NCBI GenBank assembly: GCA_022592445.1
Contig: JABYQR010000402.1
Span: 1-39,343, forward strand
DNA length: 39,343 bases
Reading direction: 5' to 3'
Origin: Cytidiella melzeri
Taxonomy: Eukaryota; Basidiomycota; Agaricomycetes; Polyporales; Irpicaceae
The first letter of the stretch is position 1. Every line of letters starts with the position of its first letter. The position numbers and the translations under genes are program-made. The notes under the pieces were generated by a model that worked only from the letters and a program-made list of their open reading frames with translations, made no database searches and had not been told where the DNA came from. Positions 1-10,162 of the stretch are shown here, piece by piece.

Positions 1-1350
1 AAGGAGGAGTTACAATTACAACACAGCCTGTGGCAGTCCTAGTGGGGATGATGCAGTTCAGACATCAACAAGATGTGGTTGCATCACCATAGAGCACTGC
101 CTTTGATTCTTCCACACAGTTTCACAGTCAATATTGATGACCAGATGGCTTGGCAAGGTCCTTACCAGGAACAGAGTTGTTTACTGAGGTTCTTTTTGGT
201 AACAAAGTCACACCTGCAATTAACTATTTCATGCTATATCATTATTCAATTTGCTCTCAATAACATAATCAGTTGTAACACTGCTCCTGCAGTTTACCAA
301 ATTGTATCTAGATTATTGAATATAGTTCAACACCATCAAGACGAAGACACATCTCAAACAATCTTTATCTCCATGCTCAACTCCACAAACTTGTTTTAAT
401 TCTGTACTCACACCCATTGTTGCATTTCAGACAATACAGCATAGTCCCTCTTCTTTCATGAATGACTGTGTGCTCCAGTGAAGACAAACCACCAATCTAC
501 TATACATTACTCATTGGAAAAGCTATTCCCAACAAAATTACTTGTTCAGGCTTCTACCAGCACCAAGTTTACTTACAAATCTGGCTCAAAAAGTAATATC
601 TCATTCAATCCTCAGGAATTGTACTTGCCGCTTGCCGGCATTGCTAATGCTAGTTTGAGCCAGATTTTCAAGTGAACCTGGTGCTTGTAGCAGCCTGAAC
701 AAGTAATTTTGTTGGGAATAGCTTCTTCAATGAATAACGTATGGTAAGAAGGTGGTTTGTCTTCACTGGAGCACACAGTCATTCATAAAAGAAGAGGGAC
801 TGTGCTGTATTGTTTGAAGTGCAGCAATGGGGGTGAGTACAGAATTCCAACAAGTTTGTGGAGTAGAGCATGGAGATAAAGATTGTTTGACATGTGTCTT
901 CTTCTTAATGGTGTTGAGCTATGTTAAGTAATCTAGATACAATCTGGTAAACTGCAGGAGCAGGGTTATAAGTGATTATGTCATTGATAGCAAATCTAAT
1001 AAATCATATAGCCTGAAGTAATTAATAATTGTAACTTCTGCTTATAGAGCAACTAGTGCTTGTGAAACTGTGTGGAAGGATCAAAGGCAGTGCTCTATGG
1101 TGATGCAACCACGTCTTGTTGATGTCTGAACTGCATCAGCCCCACTAGAACTGCCACAGGCTATGTTCTGATTGTAACTGCTCCTTAAAGAGCAACTAAT
1201 GGTTGTGAAACTGTGTGGAACAATCTGATGCAGTGCTTGCTGCCAATGCAACCATGTCCTGTTGATGTCTGAGCTGCATCACCCCTATTGGAACTGCCAC
1301 AGACGGTGTTCTGATTGTAACTCCTGCTAAGAGAGTAGTGGTTGTGAGAC
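1..1350 (+). repeat. Left arm of a large inverted repeat (A and C modules)
   Basis: Position x here pairs with 8987-x on the other strand from 1 to 982, then with 8283-x after a 704-bp insertion in the other arm. Short open frames at 73-399 and 478-675 recur with identical translations on the minus strand at 8588-8914 and 8312-8509, so divergence is very low. Similarity fades near 1350. Base 1 is still inside the match, so the arm continues left of the window. The arm has an A unit (1-130), a C module (about 124-654), a second partial C module in reverse orientation (about 655-1035) and further A units. None of the open frames looks like a gene. Confidence 0.9.
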
Positions 1351-1930
1351 CTTGTGAACCAATTGAATGCAGTGCTTGCTGCCAATGCAACCATGCACTG
1401 TTGATGTCTGAACTGCCTCACCCCCATTGGAACTGCTACAGTTGTAATTCCTGCTTGGAAAGTAGTGGTTGTGAAACTTTGTGGCCCAATTGAACACAGC
1501 GCTGGCAGCTGATGAAACCACATCCAGCTGATGTCTGCACTGCCTCACCCTCATTAGAGCTGACACAGGCTGTGTTCTGATTGTAACTCCTGCTTATGGA
1601 GCCAGTAGTGGTTGTGAAACTGTATGGAAGAAACAAAGGCAGTGCTCTATGCTGATGCAACCACGTCCTGTTGATGTCTGAACTGCCTCAGCCCCATTAG
1701 AACTGCCACAGTCCATCGTCTGATCTTAACTCCTCCTTAGAGAGCAACTAATGGTTGTGAAACTTTGTGCAACAATCTGATGCAGTCCTTGCTGCTGAGT
1801 CCTGTTGATGTCTGAACTGCCTCACCCCCTTGAAACTGTCACAGGCTGTGTTCTGATTGTAACTCCTGCTTAGAGAGCAACTAACAGTTGTGAAACTTTG
1901 TGGAACAATCAGATACAGTACTCACAACTA
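1040..1930 (-). repeat. A-type satellite array (143-bp units, reverse orientation)
   Basis: About six degenerate units follow one another, each recognisable by gttgtgaaact, tgttgatgtctgaactgc and gaactgccacag. They are the reverse complement of the units at 27410-28690. Two subtypes alternate: one carries a segment reading agcaagcactgca on the other strand, the other tagagcactgcct. The overlapping open frames across 1185-1660 on the minus strand are translations of these units in several frames and are not genes. Confidence 0.85.
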
Positions 1931-2530
1931 ATGCAGCCACAAAGTTACATTGTTCAAGAATGTAGGGGTTGAGAATTTGTAGTTAGCTTCCAAAGTACTG
2001 GTAAATCTTGCTCAGAGGCAATACCATGTGTGGCATGTCTTCTAATTGTATTCCTTGTTCAGAGAGCAAGCAATGTCTGTAGATTGCTGCATGTACTTCA
2101 CCAGAATTTGACATCATTTGCCAGCAGGAGTGGAGTTTGGATCTGAGTCTGGATGACATTTTTCAGTAGATTGGCCATAAGTTGTTCAATTCACTTCAAT
2201 TGCCAGGATGTTTGTACCAGGATGTTGCCGTAAGATAGGGCTATCCAATGGTGTATTATATGCACAGACTTGTACCCATATGCAGGCTGTGAAAACCAAA
2301 CACAGCATTTTGATTGCAAAAGTGATCTGATACAAAGTTATAAAGGGCTGATAACAAGGCCAGTGTGATGCCATCAGCTGTATTCATTGTTTTGTTATTG
2401 ACACTGTTACTGTCTGTATTCTGCCATCAAAATTCCCACACTTTGGGGGACAAAAAGGTCACATCTGAAAAGGCATCAATGTGCAGGAGCACACTGGAAC
2501 AATTATGCTTCATTCTTTAGGAATCGTAAA
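1930..2530 (+). repeat. B module copy 1
   Basis: This roughly 600-bp dispersed sequence matches 5385-5958 (same strand) and 26828-27420 and 34737-35122 (opposite strand), with shorter homology at 9272-9400. Its outer end reads aggaatcgtaa; the other copies read aggaattgtaa, which on the opposite strand is ttacaattcctgaag. That is one proposed terminus of the A/B/C element. Open frames in it (for example 2186-2374 minus) are repeat translations. Confidence 0.85.
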
Positions 2531-2690
2531 GGCTGTTCAAAGGCATTTTGATGTGACAGCAATACCTCAGAATTTATGTTATAATAGCACTGTCCATCAA
2601 AACTTCAAGCACAGGAGCAACTCCTATCTTGACATGCAGATACAATCAACAATCAGTAGCTGCATCAGCACTGCACATAAGCCACTGAGG

Positions 2691-2814
2691 ATATAAAGTC
2701 CCTTCCCTCCCTTCTAAGTACCTCAGTTATTTCTTCAGGACTGGTTGGTAAGTAACTGTTGTATGTTTGCTTTTTTTGGCCAGGTCATTATACTGAATCA
2801 ACTTAGTCTCACAG
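2691..2814 (+). promoter_or_regulatory. Probable promoter and 5' UTR intron of the secreted protein gene
   Basis: A TATA-like gatataaag lies at 2690-2698, about 185 bp before the ATG. It is followed by a pyrimidine-rich tract (about 2699-2740) and a possible 5' UTR intron from GTAAGT at 2748 to CACAG ending at 2814 (67 nt). The nearer acceptor at 2783 would make only a 36-nt intron, short for a fungus. No transcript evidence is available. Confidence 0.45.
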
Positions 2815-2878
2815 CTAAAGTTTCCCCTGTCTCTTCAACCTGCTGTCACCACCCCTCAACATCCTCAAAGCAACCATC

Positions 2879-3301
2879 ATGCAGTTCTCCGTTCCTGTTT
2901 TGCTTGCCGGCATTATGATCACTGGTGCATTTTATGCAAAAATGGTGTCTGCCACTCCATACAGCAGCATAGCAACTCCTCCCAATAAGCTGCACACATT
3001 GAAGAGACAAAGCACAGGACTCTTGCCAAGGGGTGCACCAACGCCGCCGCCATGGACACCCATACAATACACACAGTATGCATATGACAGCTCACAACGG
3101 AGCTGGGTAGTGCGTGATTTCCCAGCTGCAACAAGAGATGTTCTAAAAGAGTATGAGGAAAGGAAGGGCATGCATGGGCTTGACATGCTCAAAGCACGAG
3201 TCCGTGCATTGATGACCAAAGATAATCAGCTCAGAGGTCCTGACAGGCCGTTGACACTGGAGGAAAGAGCAGTGTGGGATTGGATTGTTTTTTATCAATA
3301 A
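2879..3301 (+). CDS. Small secreted protein, cysteine-free, possible Kex2 processing
   Basis: This is an intact 140-codon reading frame beginning at an ATG in the context catcATGC. Residues 1 to about 25 form a typical signal peptide: a short start, a hydrophobic core VPVLLAGIMITGAFYA, then a plausible cleavage site after VSA. The mature part has no cysteine. A dibasic KR at residues 42-43 could be a Kex2 cleavage site and is followed by a Pro-rich stretch (about residues 51-60) and a charged helical C-terminus ending in WDWIVFYQ. A canonical aataaa overlaps the stop region (3297-3302). A TATA-like box and 5' UTR intron lie upstream. It is the only convincing host-type gene between the inverted repeat arms. 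I do not recognise the family; the layout is like secreted, effector-type proteins of plant-associated fungi, which is inference. Confidence 0.75.
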   Translation: MQFSVPVLLAGIMITGAFYAKMVSATPYSSIATPPNKLHTLKRQSTGLLPRGAPTPPPWTPIQYTQYAYDSSQRSWVVRDFPAATRDVLKEYEERKGMHGLDMLKARVRALMTKDNQLRGPDRPLTLEERAVWDWIVFYQ

Positions 3302-3825
3302 AGTCATTGTTTGTATTTTGTTCACAAACTGCACATTTTAATGGTCACAGCCTGTGACACAAGAGAGTGAAATAGTGATGGCAAATCTGGCAAGCAGGAA
3401 ATACAATTACTGAAGATTGAATGGAAGATTACTTTTTGAGCCAGATTTGTAAGTGAAATTGCTGCTGATAGCAGTGTGACTCAGTCATTTTGTTGTTGTT
3501 GTGAAGTTGTGAATAGCATCTTGCATGGGTAAGGTATAGTATTTTGGCAATCATTTAGGAAAGGAGAAAGATTGTGCTGTATTGTTTGAAGTGCAATGGG
3601 TGCAGCAAATGCCTTTGAACAGCCTTCACAGTCAGGGGTAGTCTAGGGTCCTTCAAGTGCCTTGGTGCATAGTACTGTGCCTGGTTTTGAGATGCCTACA
3701 AATACTGTACAAGCGTTAGCAGGGCCAGCAAGTGGCAAGTAGAATTGACAAAATTTGAATTTAATAGAACTGTTTGAGTTAAATCAGTACTGGTAGCAGC
3801 TTGACTAAGTCATGTGGTCTAGAAC
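3302..3825. repeat. Degenerate C-module remnants, no gene
   Basis: After the poly(A) signal the sequence passes into a weak reverse-strand C module (3375 to about 3600, around tacaattactgaagattgaat). A second C-end-like motif lies at about 3712-3745 (gttagcagggccagcaagtg). Nothing protein-coding is visible. Confidence 0.6.
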
Positions 3826-4600
3826 TAGCGTCAGCAAGGGCGGCAAGTGGCAAGTACAATTCCTGAAGATTGAATGAAATATTACTCTTTGAGCCAGATT
3901 TGTAAGGAAACTTGGTGCTGGTAGTAGCTTGAACAAGTAATGTTGTTGGGAGTAGCTTCTTTGATGAGTAATGTATAGTAAGTTGGTGGTTTGTCTTCAC
4001 TGGAGCACACAATGATTCATGAAAGAAGAGGTACTGCACTGTATTGTTTAAAGTGCAACAATGGGTGTAAGTACAGGATTAAAACAGGTTTGTGGAGTAG
4101 AGCATGGAGATAAAGATTGTTTGACATGTGTCTTCTTCTTAATGGTGTTGAACTATGTTAAATAATCTAGATAAAATCTAGTAAACTATGGGAGCAGGGT
4201 TTCAAGTGATTATGTTATTGTTAGCAAATTTAACAAATCCTATAGCATGAATTAGTTTATTGCACCGGTGACTTTGTTACCAAAAAGAGCCTCAGTAAAC
4301 AGCTCTGTTCCTGGTAAGGATCTTGCCAAGCCATCTGGACATGAATATTGACTGTATTATGGGCATTTGCTATTGGTGACACATTGATAGGCAACTTGAT
4401 CTGGGATAAAGTGACTGTACTACAGGTGATAAGTTTGGTTGCGGGAAAAGGAGACATACATCGATGAAGGTAGTCACCAATGGTAGCAAGGGGCTTAATC
4501 TATCTTGTCATTAATCTTGTGCAGTGCTCACTGCTGATTCTAGAAAATCATTTGCTTCAAGAATGAGGAGCTTGAGGGTGTCTCATTAGATCAATTGCCA
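3826..4600 (-). repeat. C module copy (reverse orientation)
   Basis: The copy begins with ctagcgtcagcaaggg at about 3831 and runs through tacaattcctgaagattga, matching the reverse complements of the C ends at about 654 and 29485. It continues to gagggtgtctcattagatca at about 4590, which is also found in reverse at about 28710. The open frames 3779-4039 and 4257-4457 (minus) lie inside and resemble those in the other C copies; they are repeat translations. Confidence 0.8.
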
Positions 4601-4777
4601 GAACATGTCACATGTGATCTGTTGATGTCTGAACTGCCTCACCCCCAATGGAATTGCCACAGGCTGTGTTCTGGTTGTAACTCCTGCCTGAGAGCAACTA
4701 GTGATTGTGAAACTTTGTGGAACAATCAAATGCAGTGCTTGCTGCTGATGCAACCATGTCCTGTTGATGTCTGAACT

Positions 4778-5268
4778 TGTTTGAAAGTTACGAGTGTAGG
4801 GGATGACTAGGAGAGTCAACTAACTCTGGGAGTAAGTGTCTTATTATTTCTCTGCTCTCTAGAAGCGGTATATATACATGTCTGTAACTAGATTACTAAT
4901 GCTACAGTAATGTCATATGAGTAAGGATTGGTAATGCACAATCCTGCTTGCTAATACTACTGAATAGAGAATGTAAGCGATGACTGAGCATCCTACATAA
5001 CTGAATGGTGCTGACTGAGCCTTTAGTAAGCTCAATACATTTGGTATATGAAATATGAGTCATGCAGAAGCCTCATGATACTTCTGCTATTCAGTCATGG
5101 AAACTACTGGAACACGATGCCATATGGTGCAAGTATCACATTGTGTGTGATCATAAGGATGGTGGAATTACATGCTATGTACTATCTGATCTTATCTATC
5201 TACATATCTAATCTATATTGTCCATAGATCTGATGTCCGATAATCAGCGATACAATCTCGCTTTGACA
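4778..5268 (-). mobile_element. Solo LTR, 491 bp, with 5-bp target site duplication GAACT
   Basis: The insertion interrupts an A unit: GAACT at 4773-4777 is repeated at 5269-5273, and joining the flanks restores tgtctgaactgcctc of the unit. The ends are TGTTTGAAAG and CTTTGACA, giving the TG...CA pattern with short inverted repeats. A TATA run (tatatatac, about 4869-4877) read on the minus strand sits near the 3' end, as expected for a minus-strand LTR. No internal retrotransposon sequence remains. The short layout could suit a Ty1/copia LTR, but that is a guess. Confidence 0.85.
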
Positions 5269-5384
5269 GAACTGCCTCCATGAGAACTGCAAGAGGCTGT
5301 GTTCTGATTGTCACTCGTGCTTATTGAGAAACAAGTGGTTGTGAAACTTTGTGGAAAAATCAGATGCAGTGCTTACTGCTGATG

Positions 5385-5958
5385 CAGCTACAAATTTACA
5401 TTGTCCAAGAATGTAGGAGTTGAGAGTGTTTTGCTAGCTCCCAAAGTATTGGTCATTCAGGGCCAATTATGTTTGTGGCATGTCTTCTGATAGCAAGCAA
5501 TGTCTGCAGATTGCTGCACATGTACCTGACCAAAATTTGACATCATTTGCCAGCAGGAGTGGAGTTTGAATCTGAGTCTGGAAAGCATTTTTCAGTAGAC
5601 TGGCCATAACTTGCCTAATTTGACTTCAATTGACAGGATATTTGTGCCAGGATGTTGCCACAAGATCAGGCTGTCCAATGGTGTATTTTATGTACAGATA
5701 TGTACCCATATGCAGTCTTTGAAAATCAAAAATTGTGTTTTGATTGAAAAAGTGATCTGATACAAAGTTATAAAGAGCTGATAACAAGGCCAGTGTGATG
5801 CCATCAGCTGTATTCTTTGTTTTGTTATTGACACTGTTACTGTCTGTATTCTGCCATCAAATTCCCACACTTTGGGGGACAAAAAGGTCACCTCTGAAAA
5901 GGCATCAATGTGCTGAAGCACACTGGAACAATTCTTCTTCATTCTGCAGGAATTGTAA
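5385..5958 (+). repeat. B module copy 2
   Basis: This is collinear with the copy at 1930-2530 from the segment about a reverse-strand tttgacatcatttgccagc through to ggaattgtaa at 5958. The open frames 5688-5972 (minus) and 5795-6043 (plus) are translations of the repeat and of the adjoining LTR fragment. The right edge coincides with the proposed element terminus; the next base starts an unrelated LTR fragment. Confidence 0.85.
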
Positions 5959-6162
5959 TGCTGCATGTACACTCCTAGCCCCCCATCTCGACCTCTTGGT
6001 CTTTACTGGGCTAGCAACTTGCATAAAGTCTGATAGTTGGTGAGAGCACTGTGCTTCAAGCCTGCCACCACCTTCTTGATGTCTTCCACTTCGCGTCCCT
6101 AGTTTCTACGTCGAGCTCTGTCTCCGTGACAAGGAGCTTGCTTACCTAGCCCAGTAAAGACC
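5959..6162 (+). mobile_element. Intron-less LTR fragment with an inverted unspliced tail
   Basis: Positions 5959-6131 match the R and U5 part of the Ty3/gypsy LTR at 35641-35880, from tgctgcatgtac to the LTR end ccgtgaca. It has the self-primer atctcgacct (5985-5994) and one copy of the 20-nt repeat (5995-6014), but lacks the 68-nt intron found in the full LTR; exon-2-like sequence (ttgcataaagtctgatag) follows directly. Positions 6132-6162 are an inverted piece: reversed, they read ggtctttactgggctag followed by gtaagcaag, the unspliced exon-intron junction. So 5998-6014 and 6146-6162 are perfect inverted repeats. U3 is missing. Confidence 0.8.
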
Positions 6163-6476
6163 ACATCAGCATAGAGCACTGCCTTTGATTCTTCCATACA
6201 ATTTCACCACCATCAGTTGCTCTATAAGCAGGATTTACAATCAGAACACAGCCTGTGGCAGTTCTAGTGGGGCTGAGGCAGCTCAGACATCAACAGGATG
6301 TGGTTGCATCACCATAGAGCACTGCCTTCGATTCTTCCACACGGTTTCACAACCACTGGTTGCTCTATAAGCAGGAGTTACAAGCAGGAATTACAACTGT
6401 AGCAGTGCAAACAGGGGTGAGGCAGTTCAGACATCAACAGTACATGGTTGTCTTGGCAGCAAGCACTGCATTTGAT
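6163..6476 (+). repeat. A-type satellite units
   Basis: About two 143-bp units run in the plus orientation, recognisable by gcatagagcactgcctt, gtttcacaaccac and cagacatcaacagg. The array is interrupted at 6476 by an LTR-like insertion. The frame 6185-6370 is a repeat translation. Confidence 0.8.
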
Positions 6477-6915
6477 TGTAAAGCCGGTCGAATGTATTCA
6501 ACATGTCTAGAGGCAGGGATGTGATGCGCAGTCGTAATCCCACTTGCCGTCATAAGAACCTAAGACACACAAGCAGAGCGAGTTAATCCAGGTGCGAAAG
6601 AGAAAGAGCACGATAGCATAATGACTGTACCTAAGACACACAAGCAGAGTGAGTTAACTACAGGTACAGGCTGTGAGCATATTCCATATGTGAGGGACAA
6701 CAAATAATACTCACTCCAGGTGCGAAAGAGAAAGAGCACGATGGAGTGTCAGGAGCGAGGGTGAAGGTATATAAGACAGAGCCCTCAGGCGACCCAAAAA
6801 GGAAGATCTGTGATACTGATGTGTCTGCGTGAAGAAAGAACAATAGAGCGACCATATACGGAAAACAAAAGAGAGTCCGGTAATTACTAGTCCGTGAGCC
6901 GGAGCTGAAAAGCCA
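6477..6915 (+). mobile_element. Probable solo LTR, about 439 bp, imperfect target duplication
   Basis: It interrupts an A unit: gcatttgat before and tagattggtctataagg after would together restore the unit. Ends read TGTAAAGCCGG and AAAAGCCA. The flanks ttgat (6472-6476) and tagat (6917-6921) match at four of five bases if one base at 6916 is unassigned. A TATA-like gtatataag lies at about 6766. It contains an internal duplication: aagacacacaagcagag at about 6551 and 6633, and gtgcgaaagagaaagagcac at about 6593 and 6720. The small open frame 6658-6855 (minus) is not convincing. Confidence 0.65.
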
Positions 6916-6929
6916 TTAGATTGGTCTAT

Positions 6930-8986
6930 AAGGTTTCACAACCACTACTCTCTAAGTAGGAGTTACAATCAGAAGATAGTCTGTGGCAGTTCCAATAGGG
7001 GTGATAAAGCTCAGACATCAACAGGACATGGTTGCATTGGCAGCAAGCACTGCATCAGATTGTTCCACACAGTTTCACAACCATTAGTTGCTCTTTAAGG
7101 AGCAGTTACAATCAGAACATAGCCTGTGGCAGTTCTAGTGGGGCTGATGCAGTTCAGACATCAACAAGACGTGGTTGCATCACCATAGAGCACTGCCTTT
7201 GATCCTTCCACACAGTTTCACAAGCACTAGTTGCTCTATAAGCAGAAGTTACAATTATTAATTACTTCAGGCTATATGATTTATTAGATTTGCTATCAAT
7301 GACATTGTCACAGATTTTCAATGTTTCTACAAGACTTGCCTTACCAGGCAACGGTATTATTGGGAATATTTAAGCGCTTGTCAAGCGCTTATCCAGCGCT
7401 TATCCGGCGTCTATTTAGGCGCTTATCCAGCGCTTATCTGGCGCTTATCAGGCGCCTATTCCGGCGCTTATTCTCAGTGCCTATCAATTGATGCGCTGAT
7501 GCGCTCCTTTCCTTATCTGTGTATCACATGATAGAACTCTCTGGAACATTGTGGAACATGCTGGAACTATGATGTCATAGTATAGAACATTCCATTAGAT
7601 GATGTCATAGTTCTTAGAACCTTCTGGAAAAGTCTAGCCTTGTCTTAGAACAAGCTAGAACAAGTCTAGCCTTGGAGCTGGGTCATGGGGTCAGGTCATG
7701 GGAACAATTGCTATTGGTTGATTATTGAAGTGGCACCACTAGGGCATAGGGCATGCTTAGTAAGGTAGATTACTTCGCTTACTCATGTAGGTATTAGGGG
7801 TCTTAGGGTAGTACCTGGGGTCCTCCCCTTCATGTATATATAGAGGCACTCCTGAGGGCATATCCCCTCAGTCTTATCCACTCTGTTGATAAAGGACTAC
7901 CTTGTACTCTCCAGTACTTCGCTCACCACACCTCTTACACTCTATCTCACTATCTCCCCTTCAAGTTTAACAACTATCTGGTGAGTGTAACCTTAACTGT
8001 TACAGACATAATCACTTATAACCCTGCTCCTGCAGTTTACCAGATTGTATCTAGATTACTTAACATAGCTCAACACCATTAAGAAGAAGACACATGTCAA
8101 ACAATCTTTATCTCCATGCTCTACTCCACAAACTTGTTGGAATTCTGTACTCACCCCCATTGCTGCACTTCAAACAATACAGCACAGTCCCTCTTCTTTT
8201 ATGAATGACTGTGTGCTCCAGTGAAGACAAACCACCTTCTTACCATACGTTATTCATTGAAGAAGCTATTCCCAACAAAATTACTTGTTCAGGCTGCTAC
8301 AAGCACCAGGTTCACTTGAAAATCTGGCTCAAACTAGCATTAGCAATGCCGGCAAGCGGCAAGTACAATTCCTGAGGATTGAATGAGATATTACTTTTTG
8401 AGCCAGATTTGTAAGTAAACTTGGTGCTGGTAGAAGCCTGAACAAGTAATTTTGTTGGGAATAGCTTTTCCAATGAGTAATGTATAGTAGATTGGTGGTT
8501 TGTCTTCACTGGAGCACACAGTCATTCATGAAAGAAGAGGGACTATGCTGTATTGTCTGAAATGCAACAATGGGTGTGAGTACAGAATTAAAACAAGTTT
8601 GTGGAGTTGAGCATGGAGATAAAGATTGTTTGAGATGTGTCTTCGTCTTGATGGTGTTGAACTATATTCAATAATCTAGATACAATTTGGTAAACTGCAG
8701 GAGCAGTGTTACAACTGATTATGTTATTGAGAGCAAATTGAATAATGATATAGCATGAAATAGTTAATTGCAGGTGTGACTTTGTTACCAAAAAGAACCT
8801 CAGTAAACAACTCTGTTCCTGGTAAGGACCTTGCCAAGCCATCTGGTCATCAATATTGACTGTGAAACTGTGTGGAAGAATCAAAGGCAGTGCTCTATGG
8901 TGATGCAACCACATCTTGTTGATGTCTGAACTGCATCATCCCCACTAGGACTGCCACAGGCTGTGTTGTAATTGTAACTCCTCCTT
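6930..8986 (-). repeat. Right arm of the large inverted repeat, interrupted by a solo LTR
   Basis: This is the reverse complement of 1 to about 1350. The match is continuous except for the LTR and one target duplication copy at 7306-8009. Because the left arm has the uninterrupted sequence, the LTR inserted after the inverted duplication formed. The frames 8312-8509 and 8588-8914 (minus) duplicate those at 478-675 and 73-399. Confidence 0.9.
7306..8004 (+). mobile_element. Solo LTR, 699 bp, with target site duplication GACAT
   Basis: GACAT at 7301-7305 is repeated at 8005-8009, and the other inverted repeat arm (978-982) shows the empty site. The ends are TGTCACAG and CTGTTACA, a near-perfect inverted pair. 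U3 has a run of degenerate tandem gcgcttatccagcgcttat units (about 7371-7475). A TATA box (tatatatag, about 7835) is followed by about 168 nt without any ATG. A splice-donor-like GTGAGT at 7981 lies only 24 bp from the LTR end, so the parent element may have had an intron crossing the LTR/internal boundary. No internal sequence survives. Confidence 0.9.
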
Positions 8987-9271
8987 AGAGAGCAACTAAT
9001 GGTTGTAAAACTTTGTGGAACAATTTGATGCAGTGGTTGCTGCTGATGCAACCAGGGTCTGAGCTGCATCACTCCTATTGGAACTGCCACAGATGGTGTT
9101 CTGATTGTAACTCCTGCTTAGAGAGTAGTGGTTGTGAGACCTTGTGAACCAATTGAATGCAGTGCTTGCTGCCAATGCAACCATGCACTGTTGATGTCTG
9201 AACTGCCTCACCCCCATTGGAACTGCCACAGCTGTAACTCTTGCTTAGAAAGTAGTGGTTGTGAAACTGTT
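8860..9271 (-). repeat. A-type satellite units (reverse orientation)
   Basis: About three units follow the right C module and run up to gtggttgtgaaact at about 9269, where a B-module end begins. The first 126 bp belong to the inverted repeat; units beyond 8986 have no partner inside the window. The open frames 8881-9450 on the minus strand are repeat translations. Confidence 0.8.
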
Positions 9272-9400
9272 ACGATTCCTGAAGAATGAAGAAAAATCGT
9301 TCCAGTTCGCGCAGCGCATTGATGCTTTTTCAGATGTGACCTTTTTGTCCCCCAAACTGTGGGAATTTGATGGGGTAATACATGCGGTAATAAATTTTGT
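9272..9400 (-). repeat. B module fragment (copy 3)
   Basis: It starts with ttacgattcctgaagaatga and matches the outer 110-130 bp of the other B copies through ctttttgtcccccaaa and tgtgggaatttgatgg, then diverges. It is more diverged than the other copies. Confidence 0.75.
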
Positions 9401-10162
9401 AACAGTGTGGTGTAATGATTTGATGGTGTTTCATTTGCTTTGTTATTCACTCTACAAATGTGTGTGATGAGCTGAATCTCCCATCAAAAATCTGTTTTTG
9501 TTTTTTGTATTGAACACATGTACATGAATAGACACAAATTTTACATCATCAGATAGTCCTGCCCTTCAGCAACACACAGACATAAAAATCTTCTTGGTTG
9601 ACCCCAACGTTGGGGATATACAGTCAATGTACTGATAAAAGTTGCTCAGACTCCGTTTGGAACCCCGCTGATCTTTTTCTTGCAGGTTATCACATGATTT
9701 TTGGCTATCCGGTTTGTACCTATCACATAGTTTTCAAGCGGTTGCCACCGCATTGGGCCGATTTCCCCTCTTTCTGATAGCAAACCTTATAATAGTCAGT
9801 AGGTAACGCTCTACCCCACAGATAAAACTGATTTAGAGAATTCGGACCTTCCAAATGTTCAAACCCTGTGAAATGTGCATTTGTCAACCACTCTGCAATT
9901 TCAAGTACACTTGGCTGGCTTGCAGGCTATCTTCTTGTGTTGCATGCATGACTCAGTGGTTAATTACTCAGTGGCTGTATTTTTGACGCATCTAGATGGC
10001 TGACCTAGAAAGTCTTTGCATTTGAAGTTAAACACATGCTATAGCCAGCAATATATGTGCAGTTGTGGTAAGTTCCACTTTATTTTGGTCTAAAGCATAG
10101 TATTTGGATGCTAGTTTGTACCTGCTGTGTACAGATATGAACAACGGTATGTATGTATTCTG
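9401..10162. other. Stretch without a recognisable gene
   Basis: I see no convincing reading frame, RNA gene or repeat match in this 760-bp stretch. A short perfect palindrome ccccaacgttgggg lies at 9602-9615. The stretch separates the repeat block on the left from the 3' end of a decayed minus-strand gene on the right. Confidence 0.5.

Noticed and set aside
73..675. Open frames of 108 and 65 codons, each present twice with identical translation
   Set aside because: Their identity reflects the inverted repeat, not selection; they are AT-rich repeat translations with no domain or codon bias.
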